Origin: Nitrososphaera sp.
GTDB taxonomy: Archaea > Thermoproteota > Nitrososphaeria > Nitrososphaerales > Nitrososphaeraceae
Length of the DNA: 6,929 nt
Assembly: GCA_022545875.1 (NCBI GenBank)
Contig: JAKEIF010000032.1
Coordinates: forward strand, 1-6,929
Reading direction: 5' to 3'
The position numbers and the translations under genes are program-made. Each line of letters opens with the position of its first letter. The first letter of the stretch is position 1. The notes under the pieces were generated by a model that was not told the origin of the DNA, ran no database searches, and saw nothing but the letters and a program-made list of their open reading frames with translations. Positions 1 to 5,880 of the stretch are shown here, piece by piece.

Positions 1-209
1 AAGTACTTCTAGGCGAGATGGGTGCAGACACCCAGAAGGACGCAGAGCAATACCTGAGCGTACTGAAGGCATATGGCTTTGGGTGGACAGCTCACTCGTG
101 GAAGAAGTCTGGCAGCGGCGGATTGGGACATTCGCTATACGAGAGCGATACGGCGCCAGCTACTGAAGCGCTGAAAATAATGAGAGCCGCAATGAACGCG
201 GTTTACTGA
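1..209 (+). CDS. C-terminus of a probable GH5-like glycoside hydrolase (5' end outside window)
   Basis: The frame is open from the left edge (codons in phase with position 3) to the TGA at 207-209, so the ATG at 18 is probably internal. About 68 residues are visible. They open with a LLGEMGA stretch and continue to GFGWTAHSWKKSG, then a SLYESD segment and a closing helix (ATEALKIMRAAM). In GH5/clan A TIM-barrel cellulases and mannanases, the last strands carry a hydrophobic-GE(F/M)G motif with the nucleophile Glu, then a Trp-rich strand of the WxxxSW type, then a closing helix. Order and spacing here match that plan, which would make the Glu at 15-17 the nucleophile. The acid/base Glu and the N-terminus lie outside the window, so secretion and substrate cannot be judged. 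The family call is inferred from short motifs; an unrelated TIM barrel is possible. Confidence 0.5.
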   Translation, partial: VLLGEMGADTQKDAEQYLSVLKAYGFGWTAHSWKKSGSGGLGHSLYESDTAPATEALKIMRAAMNAVY

Positions 210-219
210 CCAAGGACCC

Positions 220-236
220 GGGCTTTTTTTTTGCCC
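220..236 (+). terminator. GC-stem/T9 transcription terminator after the GH5-like gene
   Basis: Eleven bases after the TGA stop is GGGC (220-223), a run of nine T (224-232) and GCCC (233-236). Further T-rich tracts follow at 245-258. Archaeal RNA polymerase terminates at oligo-T in the non-template strand, so the T9 run is enough. The 4-bp GGGC/GCCC pairing around it may be incidental. Confidence 0.6.
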
Positions 237-363
237 ACTCTTACTTTCTTTTTGTTTTAGCCACGTTATTATCGATTTGCCGCAGAAATTGCTTTCTGGT
301 TCTTTTGGTACAAAATGCAATTGCAAGCTAGATTGAGCATTTTGACCTCTCCAAATACGGACA

Positions 364-498
364 ATGCCCACATCATCAAGCCGGAGAATGGAACATGGTC
401 CTGACGGAAACAACGTCTCCAAACTTGGGCACGCCTTGCGAGATATTTGTAAGCTGGGTGTAACCGGCATTACTTACACGTCATTAAATTATCAATGA
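364..498 (+). CDS. Weak candidate small ORF, 44 aa, unknown
   Basis: An ATG at 364 opens a 44-codon frame ending in TGA at 496-498, inside the 305-bp gap between the first two supported genes. The C-terminal half reads like protein (LGHALRDICKLGVTGITYTS) and could form a helix followed by a strand. Against it, there is no TATA-like element 26 nt upstream of the ATG, unlike almost every other gene here, no Shine-Dalgarno sequence, and its 3' end runs through the TATA-like box of the next gene. I recognise no family. It could be a decayed gene remnant or chance; the rest of 210-514 shows only the terminator, T-rich sequence and the promoter at 484. Confidence 0.22.
   Translation: MPTSSSRRMEHGPDGNNVSKLGHALRDICKLGVTGITYTSLNYQ
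484..491 (+). promoter_or_regulatory. TATA box for the NitrOD5-like/membrane protein unit
   Basis: TTAAATTA is centred about 27 nt upstream of the TTG at 515. That spacing predicts transcription starting at or next to the start codon (leaderless mRNA), as at most other promoters in this window. Confidence 0.5.
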
Positions 499-514
499 AC
501 AGAAAAACTCTTCA

Positions 515-832
515 TTGCATTCTGATAGCGATCTTTACGAATCCTTGGATTCGGCGCTCTGGGCGCTCGGAGTTCCCACCCGCAACCTAGTTGTTTCCAC
601 AATCGAATCAAGGGGTCTAGTATTCAGACCTCCGGCAGTTGATTTCAAGGCTGTCGATCAGGTATTGATCGAGCTATTTGGCATCGGCTCAAATGCCATA
701 ATGGATCTTGCCTGGCATAGACTCGATTCGAAAATGCTTGTGGGCTTTGACGAGAGCCGGATTTCTGATCCCGTTGAGAAGATAAGAAGGTGGCTCGCGT
801 TCAAAGGCAACCGAGAACAAACTATTGCGTGA
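515..832 (+). CDS. Small soluble protein resembling a thaumarchaeal NitrOD5-type output domain
   Basis: 105 aa from a TTG start. TTG is chosen because a TATA-like box sits 27 nt upstream and no ATG occurs near the 5' end in this frame. There are no membrane segments. The pattern is an N-terminal helix (LYESLDSALWALG, about 7-19), a beta or helical segment (NLVVSTIESRGLVF, 24-37), an acidic helix (42-54) and FGIGSNAIMDLAWHRL (55-70), then a polar tail. From memory, the FG-x-G-(S/A) turn followed by a long helix resembles the NitrOD5 (Nitrosopumilus output domain 5) family, found alone or in thaumarchaeal signalling proteins. This is motif-level similarity only. The stop overlaps the GTG of the next gene (GTGA, 829-832), so the two are probably translationally coupled and work together. 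It may otherwise be an unrelated clade-specific protein. Confidence 0.72.
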   Translation: MHSDSDLYESLDSALWALGVPTRNLVVSTIESRGLVFRPPAVDFKAVDQVLIELFGIGSNAIMDLAWHRLDSKMLVGFDESRISDPVEKIRRWLAFKGNREQTIA

Positions 833-1671
833 GACCGGTGGAAGTATCTAGGCCATCTATCCTCAGCTCCCGTGCCATGCGCAGAGCCATAGGCGCTGCG
901 ATAGCGTCGGCATATGCACTAATCACCATCCTGATATTGATTTATCCTACAGATAACCTGCTGAACAGCCCCCTGTCGATTACAGTCACGGCAGGCATCG
1001 CAACGGCGGCAGCCGGCGCTGTCGTAATCCGGCAAAAGACAAGCGGGCTCTATGGCAAGACTTACCTCGCCCTAATGATTGGACTTGCTTGTTGGTTTGC
1101 GGGCGAGCTTATCTATACCTATGAGAGTATGATGGCGGGATCATCCATCTCAACCATCTCGGTAGCGGAAGGCCCTTGGCTGGCTCTCTATGCGTTCTTT
1201 GGCTACTATGTCTTCAAGACGTACAGGTTCTTTGGATATGCCGTAAAGAGAAACCACATGCTAATCGTCCTGGCCGGCGTCGCATTGTTGATGGCGATAA
1301 CCACTCTATCGATCCTCACTTCACTGGGAAACGCAGTCGAAAACGAGCCTCTGCTGCTGATAAGGCTGCTTTACCCGATAGGCGATGCCGTACTTATAGC
1401 CCCGTCAGTACTTTTGCTTCTTACGCTGCGCCACGGGCTTCTTACCTATACGCCATGGCTTTTCACGTCCATTGGGCTAATCATGATTGCAGCTGGAGAC
1501 ATTGCCTTCTCAAATATGTCGCTGCTCCAGGTCGCAGATCTTGGAGTGATAACATTTCCGCTCTACAACGCCGGAAACCTGGCGTTCGCCGGGGCCCTTC
1601 TTTGGTACAGCAGATTCGGTTTATATGATCACGGAAGGGCACTGAACGCATTCCAGGAAGGTAATAGGTAG
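829..1671 (+). CDS. Eight-helix membrane protein resembling a sensor domain without an output domain
   Basis: 280 aa from the GTG at 829, chosen because it forms a GTGA overlap with the preceding stop. An in-frame GTG at 790 (293 aa) and an ATG at 877 are alternatives. About eight hydrophobic segments lie at 20-40, 50-67, 79-99, 114-134, 144-164, 177-200, 207-228 and 238-260, with Arg/Lys-rich loops and a 20-residue polar tail. Motifs recur as in the N-terminal membrane sensor regions of bacterial GGDEF cyclases and histidine kinases: W89-x3-E93 with an acidic loop residue (E114), YPIGDAVLI (182-190), a Trp (210) before AAGDIAF (221-227), and LYNAGN (245-250) before the last helix. Here the protein ends after the membrane part, with no PAS, kinase or cyclase. 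The coupled upstream soluble protein could be its partner. The sensor role is inference; its ligand is unknown. Confidence 0.8.
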   Translation: MRPVEVSRPSILSSRAMRRAIGAAIASAYALITILILIYPTDNLLNSPLSITVTAGIATAAAGAVVIRQKTSGLYGKTYLALMIGLACWFAGELIYTYESMMAGSSISTISVAEGPWLALYAFFGYYVFKTYRFFGYAVKRNHMLIVLAGVALLMAITTLSILTSLGNAVENEPLLLIRLLYPIGDAVLIAPSVLLLLTLRHGLLTYTPWLFTSIGLIMIAAGDIAFSNMSLLQVADLGVITFPLYNAGNLAFAGALLWYSRFGLYDHGRALNAFQEGNR

Positions 1672-1728
1672 TCAAGAGTATCAGACTCCACTTGATTGTT
1701 GATTGTGATTGGAGCCTATCGCGCTGGA

Positions 1729-1738
1729 CTTTTATACC
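1729..1738 (+). promoter_or_regulatory. TATA box for the MazG-like gene
   Basis: CTTTTATACC is centred about 27 nt before the ATG at 1760, predicting a leaderless transcript. It lies downstream of the longer frame's TTG at 1709, so that TTG cannot be the start if this promoter is used. Confidence 0.65.
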
Positions 1739-1759
1739 AAGTTTAACGGTAGGTTCCCA

Positions 1760-2017
1760 ATGAGCAACACTGCGGTCGAATACTATATCAAGAAATTTGG
1801 CGACGATAAATCCGCTGCATTTATCCACCTCGTAAGGGAAATAGGCGAGATAGCCTTTGCGATGGAAAAGAATAACACGGAACATGCGAAAATGGAGATA
1901 ACCGAGTCAGCAGCTCTGCTATACTATCTGGCATCAAAATACGGATTTGACCTTGATGGCAGCATTGAGACGCTATATCTCAAAAAGCTTACGGCAATGA
2001 AACAGCCCCCATCATGA
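1760..2017 (+). CDS. Minimal MazG-like nucleotide pyrophosphohydrolase-related protein
   Basis: 85 aa from ATG 1760, chosen because a TATA box lies 27 nt upstream; the frame extends back to a TTG at 1709 (102 aa), which would lie upstream of that box. The protein is all helical. It has R26-E27-x2-E30 in one helix and E46-x2-E49 at the start of the next, followed by ALLYYLASKYGFDL (51-64) and K75/K76. MazG-type enzymes hydrolyse NTPs or dNTPs to NMP and PPi, binding Mg2+ through ExxE and ExxD motifs on two helices of a dimeric bundle. Spacing and flanking residues fit, including the AxxxGxDL turn and a late Lys, but the usual last Asp is Glu (E49). It is at the short end for a single MazG domain. 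Its stop overlaps the next start as ATGA (2014-2017), so the two genes should be co-translated. House-cleaning of modified nucleotides is inference; a regulatory, inactive version is possible. Confidence 0.75.
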   Translation: MSNTAVEYYIKKFGDDKSAAFIHLVREIGEIAFAMEKNNTEHAKMEITESAALLYYLASKYGFDLDGSIETLYLKKLTAMKQPPS

Positions 2018-2313
2018 TCACGCTGCAAGGCGATCTCGATTCAATCACTCTGATACTGAAAGACACATTCGAAGTAGAGCCATTCAAGCGTGATTACGAT
2101 CTTGCTTTTGGAAAAATATCCGAGATAGTCGGAAGATACGGCCTGGTGGAGAATCCTCGCAACCTCCGCTTCAGGTTTACACTGTGCATGCAGGAGTTCT
2201 TTGACGGCATCCCGCAAGACCAGTGGAGGGTCAAAGATCCGGTTTTCGTAAAACAATCAGAGGACTTCGCGATAGAAAAGTTTCGCCAATGGGTGTTAGA
2301 ACAGATCACTTGA
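2014..2313 (+). CDS. Conserved-looking hypothetical protein, 99 aa, coupled to the MazG-like gene
   Basis: I do not recognise a family. The ATG overlaps the preceding stop (ATGA) and no Shine-Dalgarno sequence precedes it, so translation probably depends on the upstream gene. The protein is soluble and predicted mixed: short strands at the N-terminus (ITLQGDLDSITLIL, 2-15), a helix (27-42), an Arg/Phe-rich segment (NLRFRFTLCMQEFF, 50-63), and a C-terminal amphipathic helix (84-98). One Cys is present and no metal motif is seen. The constant coupling to a MazG-like protein suggests a shared pathway or complex. The last 8 bp (2306-2313) overlap the convergent gene on the other strand. Confidence 0.72.
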   Translation: MITLQGDLDSITLILKDTFEVEPFKRDYDLAFGKISEIVGRYGLVENPRNLRFRFTLCMQEFFDGIPQDQWRVKDPVFVKQSEDFAIEKFRQWVLEQIT

Positions 2314-2545
2314 CCTTATTCTTGGCGACCCACTGCTCGTACGATTGCAGGAGCGAATCCACGTCATCGCCTTTCTCAGAATAGGTGACGATAACTGCAA
2401 ACTTGCCCTTGCTGTCATGACCTCGCGCAAAATACCCCCAGAAGCTGTCAGGCAGTCGTTCGAAATTAGACTCATTTTTCGCGACGCCCATCAGGTTTTT
2501 TGCCACGGTATCAAGCACCCTGATGGCATCATTGGATTCAATCAT
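2306..2545 (-). CDS. Hypothetical protein, 79 aa
   Basis: The start is ATG at 2545, with a TATA-like box centred about 26 nt upstream, so a leaderless mRNA is likely; this is the main reason to believe the gene. The product is soluble. It has an N-terminal helix (about 2-22, IRVLDTVAKNLMG), an aromatic segment SFWGYFARGHD (34-44), a strand KGKFAVIVTYSEKG (46-59) and a C-terminal helix (62-76), giving a compact alpha-beta-beta-alpha pattern. The family is unknown to me. Its stop lies 8 bp inside the convergent 99-aa gene. The PfkB kinase gene lies 55 bp upstream on the same strand, but the separate promoter argues for independent transcription. Confidence 0.68.
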   Translation of the reverse strand: MIESNDAIRVLDTVAKNLMGVAKNESNFERLPDSFWGYFARGHDSKGKFAVIVTYSEKGDDVDSLLQSYEQWVAKNKVK

Positions 2546-2566
2546 GATTAATCCAGCTGCTCAAGC

Positions 2567-2576
2567 CTTAAAATTA
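2567..2576 (-). promoter_or_regulatory. TATA box for the 79-aa gene
   Basis: On the minus strand the box reads TAATTTTAAG, centred about 26 nt upstream of the ATG at 2545, in the 55-bp gap after the kinase stop codon. Confidence 0.55.
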
Positions 2577-2600
2577 CTACCTGTCGTTTTTGCCCAGGGT

Positions 2601-3638
2601 CTACTGAACCCTTTCAATAATCTCAAAGACTTTGTTCATGGCAGGTGGCTCAGCATTCTCGTCACGAACGTAAAGTGATGCACAGCAGTTTGCAAAAAGC
2701 AACCTCTCCTGGGGCTCAAGGCCTGCAAGATACCCTAGCATAACCGCCGCGTCCCAGGAGTCTCCTGCGCCTGTCAGCGTTTTTGCCTCGACCTTTATCG
2801 CGTGGATAAACACGCCCTCTCTGCCGTTGGACCAAGCTGATCCTATCTTTGTGTGAAGGTCTATGCTGATTCCTACTTTCTCGGATAGAGTCTTTGCCGC
2901 TGCCTTGACATCTTGATGGTCAAAAGCTGGACCAAGCGGCCTATCTATTTTTATTGCCTCGGCAAGCGAGTTGCATTCATTTTCGTTTATGCTGAGGGAA
3001 TCGGTGACGCTGGCGAGCTTGGAAAGCGCGCCTGCAAACTCTAGTTTCCTTGTTTCAATGTCTGCAGGGTCAATAAGGTGGAAAGCGCTTGGAGAACTAC
3101 CGAACGCAAAATCCGCCAGGTCGGTTCCTTGCGAGTTGCTTGCCCAGTTGGTTATCATTACTCCGTCTGCATTTTTCAGGATAGCCGCGTCCTCTTGCGA
3201 ATTTATCCTCCCGGGGCCAAAGTCTGCGTTGTCTCCGATGTCGCTCACCATTACGTTCACCCTAGTTTCGCCATGCGGGAATTCAAAGGCAGTGGTAAGC
3301 CCGCTCCTGCCAGGACTTATTCTAAGGCTAGCCTTGTCGCCGAACTGCGAAAAGGCGTGCCGTATCATATGGCTGCCTACCTCGTCGGCAACCGTAAACA
3401 ATGTAACCTTTACGCCTAATTTCGCCAGGCAGTAAGCAACGTTGACCGCGTTGCCGCCCTTGACGTCTGCCATAGGCACGCCTCGAATGCTTCCGCCTCC
3501 CCTCTCCGCTTTCTCTGTCAGCGAATCGAAAAGCTTTTCCTTGGACTCGAGGCGGACGATGCGGTCCACGAAAAAGTCCGGCATGACTGCAATCGAGCCG
3601 ACGATATTTAGTTGCTTGAGCTTTTCGATGATGCCCAC
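2601..3638 (-). CDS. PfkB/ribokinase-family carbohydrate or nucleoside kinase
   Basis: 345 aa, full length for this cytoplasmic kinase family. The Rossmann-like fold starts at NIVGSIAVMPDFFVD (11-25), with the substrate-binding Asp region. PfkB signature 1 is GGNAVNVAYCLAKLG (61-75). A DPAD segment lies at 190-193, NENE at 218-221 matches the family's Mg/phosphate-binding NxxE, and signature 2 TGAGDSWDAA (289-298) supplies the anion hole and catalytic base D293. The family transfers phosphate from ATP to a sugar, nucleoside or sugar phosphate hydroxyl. Substrate cannot be read from the motifs; ribokinase, adenosine/cytidine kinase and fructokinase-like activities are all possible. The GTG start is favoured because a TATA-like box lies 26 nt upstream and no in-frame ATG precedes it. 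Neighbours give no pathway hint. Confidence 0.92.
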   Translation of the reverse strand: MGIIEKLKQLNIVGSIAVMPDFFVDRIVRLESKEKLFDSLTEKAERGGGSIRGVPMADVKGGNAVNVAYCLAKLGVKVTLFTVADEVGSHMIRHAFSQFGDKASLRISPGRSGLTTAFEFPHGETRVNVMVSDIGDNADFGPGRINSQEDAAILKNADGVMITNWASNSQGTDLADFAFGSSPSAFHLIDPADIETRKLEFAGALSKLASVTDSLSINENECNSLAEAIKIDRPLGPAFDHQDVKAAAKTLSEKVGISIDLHTKIGSAWSNGREGVFIHAIKVEAKTLTGAGDSWDAAVMLGYLAGLEPQERLLFANCCASLYVRDENAEPPAMNKVFEIIERVQ

Positions 3639-3660
3639 AAAATTTTCGAAAGGCTCGGAT

Positions 3661-3668
3661 GTATAAGG
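3661..3668 (-). promoter_or_regulatory. TATA box for the PfkB kinase gene
   Basis: On the minus strand this reads CCTTATAC, centred 26 nt upstream of the GTG start at 3638. It supports a leaderless transcript and the GTG start. Confidence 0.55.
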
Positions 3669-3682
3669 GTATTTGCGTTTGT

Positions 3683-3689
3683 AAAAAAA
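3683..3689 (-). terminator. Oligo-T terminator after the thermosome gene
   Basis: Reading on the minus strand, about 14 nt after the thermosome TAG there is a pyrimidine tract (CTCCTTTCC) ending in seven T. This is a typical archaeal T-rich terminator, placed just before the kinase promoter. Confidence 0.6.
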
Positions 3690-3703
3690 GGAAAGGAGTA
3701 TTT

Positions 3704-5374
3704 CTACTCCATGTCCATGCCGCCGCCCATTCCGCCCATGCCACCCATACCTCCCATCCCGCCTGGAGGACCAGCTGGGCCCTTGGACTTGCTTGAGGCG
3801 ATGACATCGTCGATCCTGAGCAGCATCGACACGACTTCTGTGGCAGACTTGATTATCTGCTGCTTTACTACAAGTGGCTCCAAGACGTTTTGCTTGAACA
3901 TGTCAGTTACCGTGGTGTTCCTTGCGTCAACGCCGGTCCACTTGGCGCCCTTGGTCTGCTTTGAGCGAAGCTCTGTCATTGTGTCGATTGGATCCATTCC
4001 CGCATTTTCTGCCAGGTTGAGTGGTATCTGATCCAGCGCATCTGCAAATTTCTGCACCGCCAGCTGGGCGCGTCCTTCCTGGCTGCTTGCCCACTGCCTC
4101 AGCTCGTTGGCGATGTACGCTTCCGGAGCCCCTCCGCCGGCAACTATGGCCGGGTGCTCGAGGACATCCTTCATTACCATCAATGCATCGTGAAGTGACC
4201 TGTCCGCCTCGTCTACCACTCTTTGCGAACCGCCGCGGATAAGGATGGTGACTGCCTTTGGATTCTTGCACCCTTCAATGAATACCCACTTGTCTGTCTC
4301 TACCTTGCGTTCTTCGACTAGCTCAGCAGCCCCAAGGTCTTTTGCAGTCAGGTCGTCTAGGTTGTTGACTATTCTGGCCCCTGTCGCCCTGGCCATCTTG
4401 GTCATGTCTGACTCCTTGACTCTCCTTACGGTAAGGATTCCAGCCTTTGCCAAATAGTGCTGCGCAATGTCGTCAATGCCTTTCTGGCAGAGGACAACAT
4501 TTGCGTTTGCGGCCTTTATTTTCTCGACCATCGATTTTAGCATCCTGTTCTCTTCTTCCAAGAACATTTGCATTTGCTGTGGATCTGAAATGCGAATCTC
4601 TGCGCTCATCTCTGTCTTTTCAATTTCAAGCGCAGAATTGACCAGCGCTATCTTGGCACTCTCTACTCGCTTTGGCATCCCGGCGTGCACGACTTCCTTG
4701 TCAAGGACAATGCCCTTTATCAGCTTCGTATCTCGCATCGAGCCTCCAGCCTTCTTTTCCACCTTGATGTCATCGAGATCGACTTTAGAGCCGCTATCTG
4801 TCTTTTCGGCGACCTGTCTAGTTGCCTCGACTACTATCTGGGCGAGAACCGGGCTGTCGTCTGAAACCAATTTCGAATCCATGCTCGTCCTTGTAATCTT
4901 TAACAGCAGGTCCTTGTCGCTAACGTCAACTTTGATTGCTATCTTTTCGAGAAGCTTCAGCGCCTGATCGGCCGCAGCGTTGTAGCCGTCAACTACCACT
5001 GACGGGTGCACATCCTTGTTGATCAGCTCTTCAGCCTTTTCCAGCAAGGCCCCTGCAAACACGACGGATGTGGTCGTCCCGTCTCCCACCTCTGAATCAA
5101 CGGACTTGGCTACTTCGACCATCATCTTTGCTGCGGGGTGCTGCACGTCAATTTCCTTCAGTATTGTGGCTCCATCGTTTGTTATTGTTACGTCTCCAAG
5201 AGAATCGACAAGCATCTTGTCCATTCCCCTTGGCCCCAAGCTTGTCTTTACGATTTCTGAGATCAGTTTTGCCGCTGTGATATTGTTCTTCTGAGCGTCT
5301 CTGCCTTTTGTCTCCTTTGTTCCTTCCCTTAATACTATGACTGGCATTCCGCCAGCGGTTGTTTGAATAGACAC
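3704..5374 (-). CDS. ths: Thermosome subunit (group II chaperonin, archaeal CCT/TRiC homologue)
   Basis: 556 aa, the normal size for an archaeal chaperonin subunit. It forms double-ring ATP-driven folding complexes in the cytoplasm. Equatorial ATP-binding motifs are [12 protein letters not shown] (44-55), NDGATIL (66-72) and GDGTTTSVV (98-106, with the phosphate-contacting Asp). The apical domain with its helical protrusion lies around 220-370 ([15 protein letters not shown], 262-276). The C-terminal equatorial part has VAGGGAPEA (411-419), AGMDPID (458-464) and GVDARN (481-486). The disordered GGM-repeat tail (538-553) points into the central cavity and ends MDME. The GTG start is preceded by AGGTGA at 6-nt spacing and by a strong TATA box, so unlike its neighbours it has a short leader. 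Nitrososphaeria usually carry more than one thermosome subunit; which paralogue this is cannot be told here. Single-gene unit. Confidence 0.98.
   Translation of the reverse strand: MSIQTTAGGMPVIVLREGTKETKGRDAQKNNITAAKLISEIVKTSLGPRGMDKMLVDSLGDVTITNDGATILKEIDVQHPAAKMMVEVAKSVDSEVGDGTTTSVVFAGALLEKAEELINKDVHPSVVVDGYNAAADQALKLLEKIAIKVDVSDKDLLLKITRTSMDSKLVSDDSPVLAQIVVEATRQVAEKTDSGSKVDLDDIKVEKKAGGSMRDTKLIKGIVLDKEVVHAGMPKRVESAKIALVNSALEIEKTEMSAEIRISDPQQMQMFLEEENRMLKSMVEKIKAANANVVLCQKGIDDIAQHYLAKAGILTVRRVKESDMTKMARATGARIVNNLDDLTAKDLGAAELVEERKVETDKWVFIEGCKNPKAVTILIRGGSQRVVDEADRSLHDALMVMKDVLEHPAIVAGGGAPEAYIANELRQWASSQEGRAQLAVQKFADALDQIPLNLAENAGMDPIDTMTELRSKQTKGAKWTGVDARNTTVTDMFKQNVLEPLVVKQQIIKSATEVVSMLLRIDDVIASSKSKGPAGPPGGMGGMGGMGGMGGGMDME
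3716..3763 (-). repeat. GGM tandem repeat encoding the thermosome C-terminal tail
   Basis: Codons 538-553 are a run of Gly-Gly-Met triplets ending in Gly-Gly-Gly-Met. At DNA level they form a degenerate 9-bp tandem repeat with varied third positions. Such tails are normal in chaperonins and help handle substrate inside the cavity; repeat number varies easily between strains. Confidence 0.85.
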
Positions 5375-5380
5375 ACCAAC

Positions 5381-5386
5381 TCACCT
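5381..5386 (-). promoter_or_regulatory. Shine-Dalgarno site of the thermosome gene
   Basis: On the minus strand AGGTGA precedes the GTG start with 6 nt between, complementary to the 16S rRNA 3' end. It is the best ribosome binding site in the window and fixes the GTG at 5374 over the ATG nine codons downstream. Confidence 0.7.
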
Positions 5387-5414
5387 ATAGAATAAATACA
5401 CAATCCCCCACCGT

Positions 5415-5423
5415 CTTTTATAG
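5415..5423 (-). promoter_or_regulatory. Strong TATA box of the thermosome gene
   Basis: On the minus strand this reads CTATAAAAG, close to the archaeal consensus, starting two bases after the TAA of the thioesterase gene. Transcription should begin near 5393, giving a leader of about 19 nt that holds the Shine-Dalgarno site. A second AT-rich element (TATTTATT, 5391-5398) is too near the start codon for normal spacing. Confidence 0.7.
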
Positions 5424-5424
5424 A

Positions 5425-5847
5425 TTATTGCGCCGGTCCGCCCTCAAGCTTCCTGACTTTCTCGTCGAAATTGGCCCTAAAGCGGGGGACGTTAATCATG
5501 AACCTCTCATGCCTCCCTTCGCCTATCTTTTCAAGCTTGTCAAAGGCCTGCACCTCGAACATCACCCGGCGTCCCTCAAAGGACGTTACTTTGGCCTTTA
5601 GCGAGACTTGTGCGCCAACCGGAGTCGCCGCAAGGTGCTTGACATCCACTATGGTGCCAACCGAATCCCACTGCTGATCTGGGATTACCTGTTCTTTTAG
5701 TAGCAGCCTGCAAGTCTCCTCCATCTCTGCAATCATGGAAGGAGTTGAAAGGACATTTTCCCCTTCCCAGAGAAAGCTGGTCGTCTGGTTGACGCTGACG
5801 GTGATCGAGCGCTCTTTGGCAGCCCCTATCTTTACTGGAAAGTCCAT
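5425..5847 (-). CDS. Hotdog-fold thioesterase of the FlK (fluoroacetyl-CoA thioesterase-like) family
   Basis: 140 aa, usual length for a single hotdog domain. FlK-type enzymes use a Thr-Glu-His set. Here STPSMIAEMEETC (34-46) gives T35 and E43, separated by eight residues as in FlK, and VDVKHLAATPVGAQV (67-81) gives H71. The following strands and GEGRHERFMIN (109-119) complete the hotdog sheet. Most relatives are not fluoroacetate-specific, so the acyl-CoA substrate is unknown; a general acyl-CoA clean-up or editing role is inference. The ATG start has a TATA-like box centred 28 nt upstream, which overlaps the stop codon of the zinc-finger gene. The thermosome promoter begins directly after its own stop, so transcripts from here may read into the chaperonin gene; no T-run separates them. 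Confidence 0.85.
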   Translation of the reverse strand: MDFPVKIGAAKERSITVSVNQTTSFLWEGENVLSTPSMIAEMEETCRLLLKEQVIPDQQWDSVGTIVDVKHLAATPVGAQVSLKAKVTSFEGRRVMFEVQAFDKLEKIGEGRHERFMINVPRFRANFDEKVRKLEGGPAQ

Positions 5848-5870
5848 GCCACTTATCCAAATCTAATGGA

Positions 5871-5880
5871 AATTAAAATT
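5871..5880 (-). promoter_or_regulatory. TATA box of the thioesterase gene
   Basis: On the minus strand AATTTTAATT is centred about 28 nt upstream of the ATG at 5847. It includes the TAA stop (5873-5875) of the preceding zinc-finger gene, so coding end and promoter share bases. Confidence 0.55.

Noticed and set aside
340..400. Minus-strand TGATGATG resembling a C/D box RNA box C
   Set aside because: No matching D box (CTGA) or C'/D' pair occurs at suitable spacing.
135..470. 111-codon minus-strand frame across the first intergenic region
   Set aside because: It overlaps the end of the GH5-like gene by 75 bp, reads the T9 terminator as lysines, and the nearest TATA-like box is only about 18 nt from its ATG. 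No family recognised.
495..590. 31-codon ATG frame (495) overlapping the NitrOD5-like gene
   Set aside because: It lies out of frame with a gene that has better composition, and its ATG sits too close to the TATA box at 484-491.
1176..1628. 150-codon plus-strand frame
   Set aside because: It lies wholly inside the membrane protein gene in another frame; the hydrophobic periodicity and motifs belong to that gene.
3716..3763. Short tandem repeat that might suggest a CRISPR or minisatellite
   Set aside because: It is the coding sequence of the thermosome GGM tail, with degenerate third positions and no spacers.
3328..3807. 159-codon minus-strand frame spanning the kinase start and the thermosome end
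   Set aside because: Its Trp/Ala-rich beginning is the out-of-frame GGM repeat and the rest is low-complexity Arg-rich shadow of the kinase.
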